Part shown: positions 40,012 through 52,256 of the stretch, piece after piece
How positions within the stretch are numbered: the stretch's first letter is position 1
Layout of the letters: each line of letters begins with the position of its first letter
From: Closterium sp. NIES-65
Lineage: Eukaryota > Streptophyta > Zygnematophyceae > Desmidiales > Closteriaceae
Direction: 5' to 3'
Length of the DNA: 64,000 nucleotides
Assembly: GCA_948144175.1 (NCBI GenBank)
Contig: CANXME010002068.1
Location: 2,356,001-2,420,000, forward strand
The notes under the pieces: generated by a model
Seen by the model: only the letters and a program-made list of their open reading frames with translations
What the model was told of the DNA's origin: nothing
Database searches by the model: none
Position numbers and translations under genes: made by a program

Positions 40012-42724
40012 CGCGTCAAGTTTCCTGATGCTACTGAGTTCCCCAATTGGGCAGACCTGCTTAGGTGTGATGTACCTATCTTTGCTCTTGACTATGATGC
40101 TATACTTGCTGCCATGTATGCATTGACTGTTAGTGCTGAGGGTGACTGCTACTTGTGTGTGCCGCCTGACCCCGGTATAGCCCCAGGAATAGCGCCTGCG
40201 GCTCTAGGTGCTTGTGAGTCTGCTCCCCTTCGTACTGCGTTTGCACAGGCCCCGCACACCTTTACACTTGACTCTGGTGCTTCCCGCCGTTTCTTTCGCG
40301 ACAGCACCCCAGTCACTCCCCTCCCTGCACCTGTCCCTGTCTCACTGGCTGACCCCTCTGGGGGCCCAGTGCTTGCACGGTCTTCCACTATGCTTCCGTG
40401 TCCGGCGGTCCCGTCTAGTGAGCTGTCTAGTCTCCACCTCCCCTTGTTCTCTACGAACTTGGTGAGCAACGCCGTCCTTCAGGATCATTGGGTTGACACC
40501 TTTACTCCTGGAGGGCAGCGTGTGGCAATCTGCACGTGCTCCCGGACCGGCCGACACCTAGCCACATTCACACGTGCGCTTGGGTCCAGTATGTACACCC
40601 TCACCACTACGTCGCGCTACGTCCCTTTGTCTCCCCAGCTGTACGCGTCTGCTCAGGTAGCTACCCAGTGTGAGTGTCGCCGCCTGTCGCACGACACTCT
40701 CCTGTGGCACCACCACCTTGGTCACCCCTCCATGCCTCGCCTTCGTAGCATGCACTCTCGCTTCCTGGTCTCTGGCCTTCCCAGGTCTCTGCCTGCCCTC
40801 CCTCCCTCGCCTGCGCCGCCCTGCATTCCCTGCGTCGAGGGGCGGCAGTGTGCCGCTCCTCACTCCTCCTCGTTCCCTTCCACAGAGGCTCCCCTGTAGA
40901 CTCTCCACCTGGACGTGTGGGGCCCAGCCCGCGTCTGTCGACAGGGCCACGAGCGGTACTTCCTGCTGGTCGTCGACGACTACTCGCGTTACACCACGGT
41001 CTTCCCCTTGCAGCGCAAGGGGGAGGTCCCTGATGTTTTGATCCCCTGGATTTGCGCTATTCGTCTCCAGCTCCGATGGTGGTTCCACTCGGACTTTCTT
41101 GTCATGCGTCTGCACTCTGACAGAGGTGGTGAGTTCTCTTGCGACCTCTTGGCAGCATTCTATGTGGAGCATGGCATCCGTCAGACGTTCACGCTTCCGG
41201 CCTCTCGGCAGCAGAATGGGGTTGCTGAGCACCACATTGGCTTAGTCATGGAGGTCGCTCGTACCTCCATGATCCATGCGGCTGCCCCCCATTTTCTGTG
41301 GCCGTTTGCGGTCCGGTACGCAGCGCATCAGCTCAACCTTTGGCCCTGTGTCTCCTTGCCGGAGACCTCGCCCACACTGCTGTGGACGGGGAAGGTTGGC
41401 GATGCGTCACGTTTCCGGGTCTGGGGTGCTCGTGCGTTTGTCCGCGATACCACCGCGGACAAGCTCTCCGCTCGCGCCATTTTTCTGCCTCTTCCTTGGC
41501 TTTGTCCCTGACGCGCCTGGCTGGCAGTTTTACGACCCCGCCTCGCGTCGTGTCTTTGCGTCTCAGGACGTCACCTTTGATGAGTCCGTCCCCTTTTACC
41601 GTCTCTTTCCCTACCGCACTGCCCCTCGCCCCCCGCTGCCGCTCTTTCTCGCCCAAGGTCCTCCCCAGGTAGACCCCCTACCCGCGCCAGGTCTTGCTCC
41701 TTCAGGTGTTTCTCAGGTAGACCCTCCCATGCCTGCGCCTGTTGAGGTCACTGGTGACTCAGGTCCTGCTGGGGGTGGTGCTGTCTTTGGGGGTGCTGGG
41801 CCTGGGGGTGCGGAGCCTGGGGTTGCGGAGCTTGGGGGTACTGAGCCTGGGGGTGCGGAGCTTGGGGGTGCTGAGCCTGGGGGCGCTGAGCCTGAGCGTA
41901 AGGAGCCTGGAGGTGCTGAGCCGGCGCGTGAGAAGCCTGGAGGTCCTGAGCCTGGGGGTGCTGTGTCTGGAGGTGCTGAGCCCGAGTGTGAGGAGCTTGG
42001 GGGTACTAAGTCTAGGGGTGCGACGCCTGAGGGTTCTGAGTCTGCTGCTGCGCGGTCTCCTTGGAGTAGCCGCCTTCGTCCGCGTGTGCCTCTCACCTCA
42101 CAGCAGCTGCACAACTGGTATGGTCGCCGTCAGGGTCGCGCTTCTGGAGCTCGGGGCTCTGCCGTTGGAGGTACTTCGTCTGACGTCACTGGAGCTGGGA
42201 GTGGTGCTGGTCCCGAAGGTGCTCGTACTGGAAGTATTGGAGCTCCTGGGGCTGGAGGTGCTGCTGAGCCTGAGGGTGCTACTGCTGGAGACCCTGGGTC
42301 TGGGGGTGTTGCTGCTGGAGACACTAAGACTGGAGACCCTAGGACTGGAGGTGCTGCTTTTGGGAGTGCTGCTGCTGGTGGAGCTGGTCCTGGAGGAGCT
42401 GGCCCTGAGGTTTCTGGAGCTGTTGGAGTTGCTGGAGCTACAGGGGGTACTGGAGCTGCTGGTGCTGGTGGCACTGCGCAACCGCGCCTGTTCTTCACTC
42501 CACCGTCTCAATCGTCTCAGCCACCGCCTGACTCTGTGCTTCGCCAGGTTCTTAGTCTCCCTTCGTCCACTGGTCTTCCGTTACAGCCCGGCTCACCGCT
42601 GCCTGCTCCTTCTCCTTACGCTGAGCAGACACGGGGTCTTACCGAGCGTCGTGAGCCTGTGTTGCGTCCTGTCTCACCTGTGTGTTCTGGTCGTTCCGGT
42701 CGTCGTGTTCCTCATCCGCGTTAG
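40012..42724 (+). pseudogene. Protease, integrase and linker of element H
   Basis: FTLDSGASRRFF, LLWHHHLGHPS, CIPCVEGRQ; TAG at 40897-40899 where relatives have CAG; LDVWGPARV, RLHSDRGGEFS, QQNGVAEHHIG (catalytic Asp, Asp, Glu present). A frameshift near 41490 moves the text to LGFVPDAPGWQFY and VTFDESVPFYRLF, then Gly-Ala-Glu-Pro repeats (41800-42030). Beyond 42500 the frame decays. Confidence 0.88.
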
Positions 42725-44706
42725 CCGGCTGTCCCCGGCACCCACCTCGTAGTCCGTCGTCCTTCCTCTCCTCCGCAGTGTGTTCCTCTGCCGTCTCCTC
42801 CTGCGTCTTCTCTGCCTGGCGTTGCGGACCCTGAGTCTGACCGGTTTCGTGCTGAGCACCCTACTGACAGGCGTCTGCTAACCACTGTTGTCACTGACCC
42901 GTCGTTTGAGTCTGCTGCTGCGTCTGCCTTTGTCGCTGAGCTGGTTGACTTTGCTGCTGCCTGTCGTCTAGACTACGCTGCTAGTCTTGTTGCTGAGTCT
43001 GAGTCTGTCTGTCCTCTGTCCGTCGGGGGTGAGTTTGCTCTTAGTACAGACGTCCTTGAGGACAGACAGGAGGACCTTGAGTGTCTTGCGGCCGCTGTGC
43101 CTCATCTCGTGGCCATACTGCTTGCCCCTGAGGGAGACCCGGATGCACCAGACATCACGACTCCACGCTCTTACGATGAGGCGATCGCGGGTGAGTACTC
43201 CTCTTAGTGGCAGACAGCCATGGACGCAGAGATGGCATCCTGGAAGTCCACAGGCACGTACGTCGACGAGGTTCCCCCTCCTGGGGCGAACATCGTCGAC
43301 GGCATGTGGATTTTCAGGGTGAAGCGGCCGCCAGGTTCTCCGCCTGTCTTCAAGGCTCGTTACATTGCTTGAGGCTTCAGTCAGCGAGAGGGAGTTGACT
43401 TCTTCCAGACTTTCTCCCCCACCCCAAAGATGACCACTCTTTGGGTGCTGCTGCACATTGCCGCTCAGCGTGACTACGAGCTTCACTCGCTTGACTTCGG
43501 AACAACTTTCTTATAGGGCAGCCTGCACGAGGAGATCTGGCTGCGCCGCCCACCCGGCTTCACTGGGTCGTTCCCTCCTGGTACGCAGTGGAGCCTCCGG
43601 CGGCCGGTCTACGGTCTCCGCCAGGCGCCACGTGAGTGGCACGACCCACTGAGGACGACGCTTGCGACTCTTGGGTTTAATCCTTCGACTGCTGACCCGT
43701 CGCTGTTTCTACGCACCGACACTTTGCTGCCGCCATTATACATCCTCGTGTACGTCGACGACTTGGTCTTTGCCACTGCTGACACTGAGGCTCTCGCCCT
43801 GGTGAAGTCGGAGCTGCAGAAGAGACCCACGTGCACAGACTTGGGTGAGCTGCGCAGCTACCTTGGCTTGCAGATCACCCGGGACGGAGCATGCCGCACC
43901 ATCATACTAACTCAGTCACACATGGTGCAGCAGGTCCTTCAGCACTTCGGCTTCACCTGGTCCTCAGCAGAGCACACTCCTCTGGCTACAGGTCACTCGC
44001 TCTCAGCTCCACCTTTGAACGAGTCTGTAGAGCCGAGTCGTCCTTACCCAGAGCTAGTGGGCTGCCTCATGTACCTGATGACCTGCACTCGTCCTGACCT
44101 GGCGTACCCTCTCGGCCTTCTGGCTCGCTATGTGGCTCCTGGTCGGCACCGAAAAGTGCACATGGATGCGGCTAAGAGGGTACTGCGCTACTTGTGCAGT
44201 ACATCGGGCATGGGGCTCATGCTTGGAGGGCGGAGCTCAGTTGTCCTCACTGGACACTTAGACGCTTCTTGGGTTGACGACCACGCGGCACAGCGGTTAC
44301 ACTTTCAGCCTTGGCTCCGATTATGTTTCGTGGCGGTCTACACGCTCATCTTCTGTTCTCAGCTCTAGTTGTGAGGCTGAGATCTACTCCACAGCCATGG
44401 CTACACAGGAGTTACGCTGGCTCACCTACCTGCTGACTGACTTGGGAGAGCGGCCTCGTTCTGTACGTAGACAACAAGGCCGCTATTGCCTTGTGTCAGG
44501 AGCACAGACTTGAGCGCAGAACGAAGCACATCGCTCTGCGTTACTTCCTGGCTCGAGAGTTGCAGCAGCGGGGTGAGCTTCGCCTTGTTCACGTGGCCAC
44601 TCGGGCCAACACTGTTGATATATTCACCAAGGCACTTTCGTCTGGTGACCATCAGCGCTTTTGTACTCTGTTGGGCCTTGTGCCTATGTTTCCTCACTTG
44701 CTGTAG
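42725..44706 (+). pseudogene. RT and RNase H of element H
   Basis: Recognisable from CRLDYAASLVAESESV (42970). RT: MDAEMASWKST, TAG at 43205 (Gln in relatives), TGA at 43370 (Arg CGA in relatives), TAG at 43514 (Gln), LVYVDDLVFATADT, LGLQITRDGA. RNase H is split over three frames: VVLTGHLDASWVDD, SSSCEAEIYSTAMA, and LRLVHVATRANTVDIFTKAL, ending at 44706. Non-functional. Confidence 0.88.
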
Positions 44707-44719
44707 TCTCTGCTTGTAG

Positions 44720-44766
44720 TGTGATATATATATATGTATATTTATATATATATATATATATACCTG
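44720..44766 (+). repeat. (TA)n microsatellite in 3' UTR of element H
   Basis: Alternating TA with a few interruptions; similar short TATATA tracts occur at this place in E and J. Confidence 0.85.
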
Positions 44767-44857
44767 CATGCTTGCTCTTGCTAGGTAGAGATCACTGTAC
44801 TGTTCTTGTTGCTTATATACCTCTGCTTGTGGATTGGCCTTGTGGCTGTTTGCTTGT

Positions 44858-45109
44858 GCTCAGTGTGAGTGGTGACGTTGTGATCCACGTAGAGCTGTGT
44901 TTTGTTTCTTCTCTTGACTGGTCTTGTGACCATTGCTTGCTCTGGCTATCCCCCATTTCGCCTATGGGGGTGTGTCAAAACATATGCAAGTTATTATCTG
45001 GGCTATATTGGGGCTAACCTTAGGGGGTACACAAATCATCTCGACACTCTAGTTTTGTACCCCAACCTTGACCTAATCACACACCTTTTTCTTGCCTAAG
45101 TTTCTAAGA
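44858..45109 (+). repeat. 3' end and 3' LTR of element H
   Basis: Stem-loop with GCTC/GAGC and GTGG/CCAC (44858-44895), PPT hairpin CCCCCA/TGGGGG before 44973, then the 137-bp LTR (44973-45109) ending TTTCTAAGA and the target copy CAGCC. Confidence 0.88.
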
Positions 45110-45114
45110 CAGCC

Positions 45115-45289
45115 TAGACAACAAACATAAATGTACCGGTAGTTTGACACAGCCTTACACGCGAAATGGGGGACAGAACGAACAACAAGTGGTCATAATA
45201 CCAGTCAAAAGAAGCAACAATCAAAGCTCAGTGTGGGTCACAAAGTCACCACACAGTCCGAATACAAGCGAGCGGCCACCAGACCAGGC
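45115..45289 (-). mobile_element. Old minus-strand copia: LTR end and 3' UTR
   Basis: 45115-45149 completes the LTR begun at 37780 (plus strand ...GTAGTTTGACA). 45150-45289 reads as the reverse of a clade 3' end (CACAAAGTCACCACACAGTCC). A solo LTR is inserted at CAGGC (45285-45289); coding sequence is not preserved. Confidence 0.72.
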
Positions 45290-45473
45290 TGTTGAATTAT
45301 ATTTCCATATCCTGTTATAACTGCCTACAGCTTGCGAGTGTATTATTTAGATATTGGGTTCAACTGGTGGTGGTGTACCCTTTCTCCTTTCCTCTCCTTC
45401 CTATTTGTAATCCCAACTCCATAATGAAACTCTCTTTTGGCCAATCTCCTCTCCCTCTCGATACCATCCTAAG
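45290..45473 (+). repeat. Solo LTR of the 240-bp family, left part
   Basis: TGTTGAATTATATTTCC... to ATCCTAAG. It continues at 52661-52695 (to ATCTTAACA) and is flanked by CAGGC at 45285-45289 and 52696-52700, a perfect target duplication. A MITE and element I sit inside it. Confidence 0.88.
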
Positions 45474-45477
45474 CAGG

Positions 45478-45604
45478 TGTCAAACTTATACTCTACAGTT
45501 TGTTTAGGCTGTAGTGGGGTAGTTACTATGGGGTACAGTAAGTTTAGGTTTTCCTACTTGTACCCACCACTTTTCTAGTGCACACACACTTGTTCATTCT
45601 GACA
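45478..45604 (+). repeat. 5' LTR of element I
   Basis: 127 bp, TGTCAAACTTATACTC...CATTCTGACA, next to the PBS. Confidence 0.9.
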
Positions 45605-45659
45605 TGGTATTACGAGCCTAGGTTAGGAACCTAGGACCGCTTAGTCCTAAGGGCCCACC
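45605..45659 (+). promoter_or_regulatory. PBS, leader hairpin and box of element I
   Basis: TGGTATTACGAGCC, stem CCTAGGTT/AACCTAGG with AGG loop (45617-45635), GGGCCCACC (45651-45659). Confidence 0.76.
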
Positions 45660-46235
45660 GTTCCGCTAGAAGCGCCCTCGTGCGCCCTACCTTCTTCGTG
45701 CCCTCGTGCGCCTCTCTGTTAGTGCGCCCTCGCGCGCCCTCCCTCTCACGCTGCCTATGCGCAGCCCGCTAGCCACCCGCGCGCGGCCCGTTTTTTTAGC
45801 GCACGCAGCCCGCTAGCCGCCCGCGCACGGCCCGTTTCCTGCGCGCGTAGCGTGCTAGCCGCCCACGCGACCAGCACCGCCAGCGCGCGGCCCGTGCCGT
45901 CCTCGTGCGGCCACGCGCGCAGCCCTTGCGCCGCAGCTGCTCGCGCGCCGGCCGCTGCAGCTAGCGCGTAGCTCGCTGCCCGCGCGCAACTGCAGCCCAC
46001 GCGCAGCCGCGGCCCGTGCGCAACAGCAGCCTGCGCGCAGGCCCGCCGCCATGCCGCCCTGCCTATCCGAGCCGCGCCGCGTCGCCCTGTCCGAGCCGCG
46101 CTGCGCCGTCCTGCCCGAGCCGCGCCGCGCTGCCCTGCCCGACTCGAGCCGCGCTGCCCTACTGCTACTGCTGTTCCTGCTGTTCCTACTGCTACTGATC
46201 CTACTGCTTCTGCTGCTACTGGTACTGCTGCCACT
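45660..46235 (+). other. Leader of element I
   Basis: GC-rich, with CGCGCAGCCCGCTAGCCGCC-type repeats (45720-46050) and then CTG/CTACTG triplet-like repeats before the Gag ATG. No gene seen. Confidence 0.7.
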
Positions 46236-47594
46236 ATGGCTAGTCCCACCGTTCTCTCTTTCGATGCTGAGGGCCGTCCGATTCACTTTGATGCTTGGCT
46301 CGATGACTTGCACCTGTTCCTACAGATCACTGCTAAGGACGATGTCTCGGTGTATGATCACGCGTCCGGAACCGCTCTAGCACCTGCTGAGACTGCTGAC
46401 AGTACAGCTCACTCCCAGTGGCAGACTCGTGACGCTCACGCTCGCCTAGACAGTCGCAGTCATTTGCCGTTAGATGAGCGCGCGCATTTTGGCCAGCACA
46501 AGACTGCTAAGGCACTGTACGATGCAGTAGTTGTGCACTACTCCTCCCCTGCCTCTGCTACGATCGGCCGTCTCTCGCTGCCTTATCTTTTCCCCGATCT
46601 GGCCGCCTTTCCCACAGTCGCTGACCTCATTACTCACCTCCGCACTAGTGACACTCGCTACCGAGCCGCCCTTCCTGCTGAGTTTCTTGCCAAGAATCCT
46701 TCCCCGATGTGCCTCGTTCTCTACCACCTAGTCACCCGTCTCCCTGACTCTCTTCGCGCAGTCAGGGACCACTTTCTCGCCCCCTGCCCCACCGAGCTCA
46801 CCGTTGACCTGTTCGAGAAGCACCTGCTTGCAGCTGAGGCTAGCATAGTCCCTGTAGGTGCCTCTCGTGGCGACCCCCGCACGCCCTTCTTTGACGGGTG
46901 TTCCCCTCCCCCCCTTCTCCCCTCGGCCGCCTCTACTGCTGCTGTCGACTACCTTGGTGCTGAGGAAGTCAGGGATGCGTCTGCTCCTAGTGGGAGGCGC
47001 AAGGGCGGCAGGGGCAAGGGGGGCAAGGGTGGTGGCGGTGACAGCGGGGGAGGTGGAGGTGGAGGCGGTGGGGGCGGTGGGGGTGGTGGCAGTGGTGGGG
47101 GTGGTGGCGGGGCTGGGGGGGTCAGCGGCAGTGTCGGGGGTGGTGGCGGCAGTAGTGGTGGAGGAGGCAGGGGTGGAGGCGGTGGTGGTGGCGGCAGTGG
47201 GCGTGGTGGCGGCGGTTGGGGTGGTGATCGGGGTGGACCAGCGCAGCGTGGAGGTTCGGGTGGTGTCCAGCGCCAGCAGCAGCGTCTCGGAGAGACCCCG
47301 TCGCCCCAGCAGCTTCGTGAGTGGTACTCTCAGCATGGGGGGTTTGGGGGTGGAGGTACCTGCCCGTATGTCATCTGCACAGGTAACCGCGCTGGTCAGA
47401 CGTGTGGGAGGCCCCACACGCAGCAGCGCTGCTTCTCCTGTCTCGACGACGCCTGGCGTGCACAATTCCCTGACACCTCTGAGCTGCCCCGCTGGGCTGA
47501 TCTGCTTAAAAAGAACATTGATATCTTTGCTCTTGACTTTGATGTTATCCTTGGTGCTATGTATGCATTGACGATTAGTGTTGAGGGTGACTAA
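46236..47594 (+). pseudogene. Gag of element I
   Basis: 452 codons: MASPTVLSFDAEGRPIHFD, VTRLPDSLRAVRDHF, poly-glycine 265-330, finger at 47361-47432 (C-x13-C-x3-H-x4-C), LDDAWRAQFPD, ending at a TAA (47592-47594) where relatives continue with a Tyr-containing stretch (CYRCFPPDPG). Apart from this stop it is the second-best Gag in the window. Confidence 0.9.
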
Positions 47595-50483
47595 TACGTG
47601 CGTGTCCCGCCCGACCCGGGCATTGAGACCAGTGAGGCTGCCACTCTAGGTGCTAGTGCGTCTGCTGCCCGAGGTCCCAATGAGGTTGCTGCTCTAGGTG
47701 CTGGTGAGTCTACTACTTCAGGTGCTCGTGAGTCTGCGCCTTCAGGGACTGCGTCTACTGAGGCACTGCACACCTTCACACTGGACTCAGGTGCTTCGCG
47801 TTGTTTCTTTCAAGACCGCACTGCCCTAGCGCACCTCCCTAGGCTTGTTGCCGTCTCCCTGGCTGACCCCTCCGGGGGTCCGGTCCTTGCGACCTCCACC
47901 ACTGCCCTCCCTTGTCCTGCTGTCCCGTCCGGCACGCTGTCGGGTCTTTACCTCCCCTCGTTCTCTACGAACTTGGTGGCGGGTTCCGCGCTCCAGGACG
48001 CGGGTTTTCACCAGTTCACCCCTGCCTATGAGCGGGTGACACACTGCACGTGTGCTCAGACAGGTCGTCACCAGGCTACCTTCACTCGGCAGCCGGGGTC
48101 ACACCTGTTTACAGTGACCACTGAGTCCCCTCAGGTAGCTGCGTCTGTGTCAGCGTCAGGTCAGTTGTCCGCCCCCTGCTCGAGTCGCACCTTATCGCAC
48201 CGGACGGTCCTCTGGCACCACCGCCTTGGTAACCCTTCGATGCAGCGCCTTCATGGCATGCACTCCCGGTACCTTGTCTCTGGTCTCCCCAGGTCACTGC
48301 CTCCCCTCCCACCGTCCCCTGCCCCTCCGTGCCTTCCCTGTGTCGAGGGGCGGCAGCACGCCGCGCCCCACTCCTCTGAGTTTCCCCCGATGGAGGCTCC
48401 TCTACAGACCCTTCACATGGACGTGTGGGGCCCAGCCCTCGTCCGTGGACAGGGCGGAGAGCGCTACTTTTTGCTACTAGTTGACGACTACACACGTTAC
48501 ACCACAGTCTTCCCCTTGTGCACCAAGGGTGAGGTCCCTGATGTTTTGATCCCTTGGATCCGCGCTACCCGTCTCCAGCTGGAGAGGCGCTTTCGCACGG
48601 ACCTTCCCGTCCTGCGACTGCACTCTGACAGAGGTGGTGAGTTTTCCTCAGACCTCTTGCGAGCCTACTGTCAGAGGGAGGGCATTGAGCAGACGTTCAC
48701 GCTTCCGGCCTCTCCACAACAGATTGGGGTTGCTGAGCGCCGCATTGGCTTGGTCATGGAGGTCGCTCGTACCTCGTTGATCCATGCGGCTGCCCCCCAT
48801 TTTCTGTGGCCGTTTGCGGTCCGGTACGCCGCGCATCAGCTCAACCTCTGGCCCCGTGTCTCCGTTCCGGAGACCTCGCCGACACTGTGTTGAATGGGAG
48901 AGGTTGGCGATGCGTCGGTGTTCCGGGTCTGGGGATCTCGTGCCTTTGTCCGCGATACGTCCGCGGACAAGCTCTCCTCCTGCGCCATTCCTTGTGTCTT
49001 CCTTGGCTTTGTCCCTGACGCGCCCGGCTGGCAGATTTACCACCCCACCTCGCGCCGTGTCTTCCCCTCTCAAGACGTCACGTTTGACGTGTCGGTCCCC
49101 TTTTACCGTCTCTTCCCCTACCGCACAGCCCCGCTCCCCCCTCCGCCGCTCTTCCTCATGCTTGGTGCTACTTCGGTAGACCCCCTACCTCCCCAGGGTC
49201 CTGCTCCATCAGGTGTTTCCTAGGTAGACCCGGTCGAGCCTATCGAGGTAGCTGTCGACTCTGGTCCTGCGAGAGTTACTAAGCCTGAGCATGCTGAGCC
49301 TGGAGGTGCTGAGACTGGGGGTGCGGAGACTGGGGGTGCCGAGTCTGGGGGTGCTGAGACTGGGGGTGCTGAGCCTGGGGTTGCGGAGCCTGGGGGTGCT
49401 GTGCCTGGGGGTGCTGAGCCTGGAGGTCCTGAGCCTGGGGGTACTGCGCCTGGGGGCGCTCTCTCGTACCAACAGCTACGTGAGTGGTACTCTCAGCACT
49501 GTCGCCGCCGGCGTGGTACTGTGGGAGCTGGGGGTGCTACTGGAGCTGGAGCTGAGAGCGCTGGAGCTACTGGTGCTGGTGTGGCTGCCGACCCTGGGGT
49601 TGGCGCTGGAGGTGCTGCAGCCACTGGTCCTGGAGGTGCTCGTAATGGCGGTACTGGAGCTGCTGGGACAGGAGGTGCTGCTGGAGGTGCTGGAGCTAGT
49701 GGTGCTGCAGGGACTGGCGGTGGAGGCGCTGCCGCTCGTCCTACTGGAGGTGCTGGAGCTGACGGTGCTGCTGGTGCGGGTGCTCCTGGGGGAACTAGAG
49801 TTGGCGCTCCTAGAGGTGCTGGAGGTGCTGCAGGAGTTGGAGCCGCCGCTGGGGGTGCTGGTGCTGTCTCTCCTGGTTCTGGAGGCGCTGCGCGATCGCA
49901 GCCGTACTTCGTTTCGCTCCTTCAGCAGTTTCTTGGTCTCCTGCCTTCTACTGGTCCTGCTCCTTCCTTAGAGTGTCCAGCGCCTCTCCAGTCGCAGTCA
50001 CTGTTACAGCCTGCCTCGTCCGACCGGAGGTCTTACTGAGCGTCGTGAGCCTGATTCTCGTCCTGCATCGCCTGATCTCCTCCTGCCTCACCTGTTCGTA
50101 CTGCTCGCACTGGTGGTCGTGTTCCACGTCAGCGTCCTCCTGCTGTCCCAGGCACGCACCAGATGGCGCTTCGTCCTTCCACTGCTCCACAACGTGTCCC
50201 TCTGCCGTCTCCTCCTGCGTCCTCTCTTCCTACCCTTGCTGACCCAGAGTCCGACTCCCTTCGTGCTGCTAGTCCCACTGTCACGCGTCTCCTGGCCACT
50301 GTTGTCACTGACCCTTCTTTTGAGTCCACTACTGCGTCTGCCTTAGTTGCTGAGCTTGTGGACTTTGCTGCTCACTGTCGTCTAGACTACGCCGCGAGTC
50401 TTGTTGCTGAGTCTGAGTCTGTCTGTCCTCCGTCCGTCGGGGGTGAGTGTGCTCTTAGCACGGACGTCCTTGAGGACATGTAG
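47595..50483 (+). pseudogene. Protease, integrase and linker of element I
   Basis: LHTFTLDSGASRCFF, LWHHRLGNPS, CLPCVEGRQ, LHMDVWGPALV, RLHSDRGGEFSS; QQIGVAERRIG has Ile where relatives have Asn; frame loss near 48889, then GDASVFRVWGSRAFVRD; TAG at 49221 (Gln in relatives); Gly-Ala-Glu-Pro repeats 49270-49460; TAG at 50481 (Gln in relatives). Confidence 0.88.
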
Positions 50484-52129
50484 GTGGACTTTGAGTGCTT
50501 TGTAGCCCCTGTACCTCATCTCGTGTCCATGCTGATTGCACCTGAGGGAGACCTGGATGCACCAGACATCCCAACCCCGCGCTCTTATGCAGAGACGATA
50601 GAGGGTCCCTACTCCTCTTAGTGGCACTCAGCCATGGACGCAGAGATGGCATCCTGGAAGTCCACAGACACCTACGTTGACGAGGTTCCCCCTCATGGGG
50701 CGAACATCGTTAGTGGCATGTGGATTTTCAGAGTGAAGCGGCCGCCGGGTTCTCCGCCTATCTTCAAGGCGTGTTACGTTGCTCGAGGCTTTAGTCAGCG
50801 ACAGGGAGTTGACTTCTTCCATACCTTCTCCCCGACCCCAAAGATGACCACTCTTCGGGTTCTGCTGCACATAGCCGCTCAGCGCGACTACGAGCTTCAC
50901 TCTGTTGACTTCTGCACTACTTTCCTACAGGGCAGCCTGCACGAGGAGATCTGGCTACGCCGCCCACCTGGCTTCACTGGGTCGTTTCCCCCTGGTACCC
51001 AGTGGAGCCTCCGGCGGCCAGTCTACGGTCTCCGCCAAGCGCCCCGTGAGTGGCACGACACACTGAGGCCTACCCTTGCGGCTCTTGGATTTGCTCCTTC
51101 TACTGCTAACCCGTCGCTATTTCTGCGCTCTGACACTTCGTTGCCGCCGTTCTGCATCCTCGTGTACGTCGACGACTTGGTCTTTGCCACTGCTGACACT
51201 GAGGGACTCGCCCACGTGAAGTCAGAGCTGCGGAAGAGACACACATGCACAGACCTGGGTGAACTGCGCAGCTATCTTGGCTTGCAGATCACCCGGGAAA
51301 GAGCACGGCGCACCATTACCTTGACTCAGTCACACATGGTGCAGCAGGTCCTTCAGCGCTTCAACTTCACGTACTCTTCACCTCTGGCCACTCCTCTGTC
51401 TACTAGCCACACGCTCTCAGCTCTGCCTTCGAATGAGTCCGTAGAGCCGAGTGGCCCGTACTCAGAGCTTGTTGGTTGGCTCATGTACCTGATGACTTTC
51501 ACTCGACCTGACGTGGCATACCCTCTTAGCATCTTGGCACGCTATGTTGCTCCTGGGAGACACTGACCAGAGCACATAGCTGCAGCGAAGAGGGTGTTGC
51601 GCTACGTGTGCAGTACGTCGGGCATGGGGCTAGTGCTTGGAGGACGGGCTCGAGTTGTCCTCACTGGTTACGCAGACGCTTCTTGGGTTGACAATTTGGC
51701 TACGCAGCGGTCGTCAAAGGGTTACACCTTCAGCCTTGGCTCCGAATCTGTTTCGTGGCGGTCTACCCGCTCGTCTTCTGCTCAAGCTGTGAGGCTGAGA
51801 TCTACGCAGAGGCCATGGCTGCACAAGAGTTACGGTGGCTCACCTACCTGCAAACCGGCTTGGGAGAGGCGCCTCGTTCTCCTCCAGTTCTGTACGTCGA
51901 CAACAAGGCCATGCTGGCCTTGTGTTAGGAGCATAGAACGAAGCACATTGCCCTTCGCTACTTTCTTGCTCGAGATTTGCAGCAGCGCGGTCAGCTTCGT
52001 CTTGCTTACGTGGCCTGTCGGGCCAACACTTCTGATATCTTCACCAAGGCACTTAAGCCTTGTGATCATCAGCGTTTTTGTACTGTTTTAGGCCTTGTGC
52101 CAACCTTGCCTCACTTGCTCACTTCTTGA
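50484..52129 (+). pseudogene. RT and RNase H of element I
   Basis: TAG at 50619 (Gln in relatives), then an open RT from MDAEMASWKSTDTYVDE to VAPGRH with LDF replaced by VDFCTTFLQGSLHEE and an intact YVDDLVFATADT. TGA at 51564 (CGA Arg in relatives). RNase H: VVLTGYADASWVDN, LYVDNKAMLALC, TAG at 51926, FTKALKPCDHQRF, end at 52129. Confidence 0.9.
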
Positions 52130-52256
52130 GTTTGCTTGTACTGTGTTCTATATGTCTATATGTGCATGCTTTCACTTGCTAGGTTTTGATCACTGTCATG
52201 TTTGTTCTGTGCTATTTAACTATGCATGTTAACTGGCCTTATGGTCGTCTGCTTGT

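Larger units (their letters stand above)
37862..45109 (+). mobile_element. Ty1/copia element H, full length but decayed
   Basis: LTRs at 37862-38003 and 44973-45109, target duplication CAGCC (37857-37861 and 45110-45114), PBS, leader holding a solo LTR, Gag lacking its N-terminus, pol with several stops. Inserted in the LTR of an older minus-strand element about 300 bp downstream of CPN20. Confidence 0.92.

Noticed and set aside
18888-51928. Reassignment of TAG to glutamine, suggested by TAG at many conserved Gln positions
   Set aside because: CPN20 ends in TAG exactly at its conserved C-terminus, CGA sites have changed to TGA as well, and frameshifts coexist. Methyl-cytosine decay explains it better.
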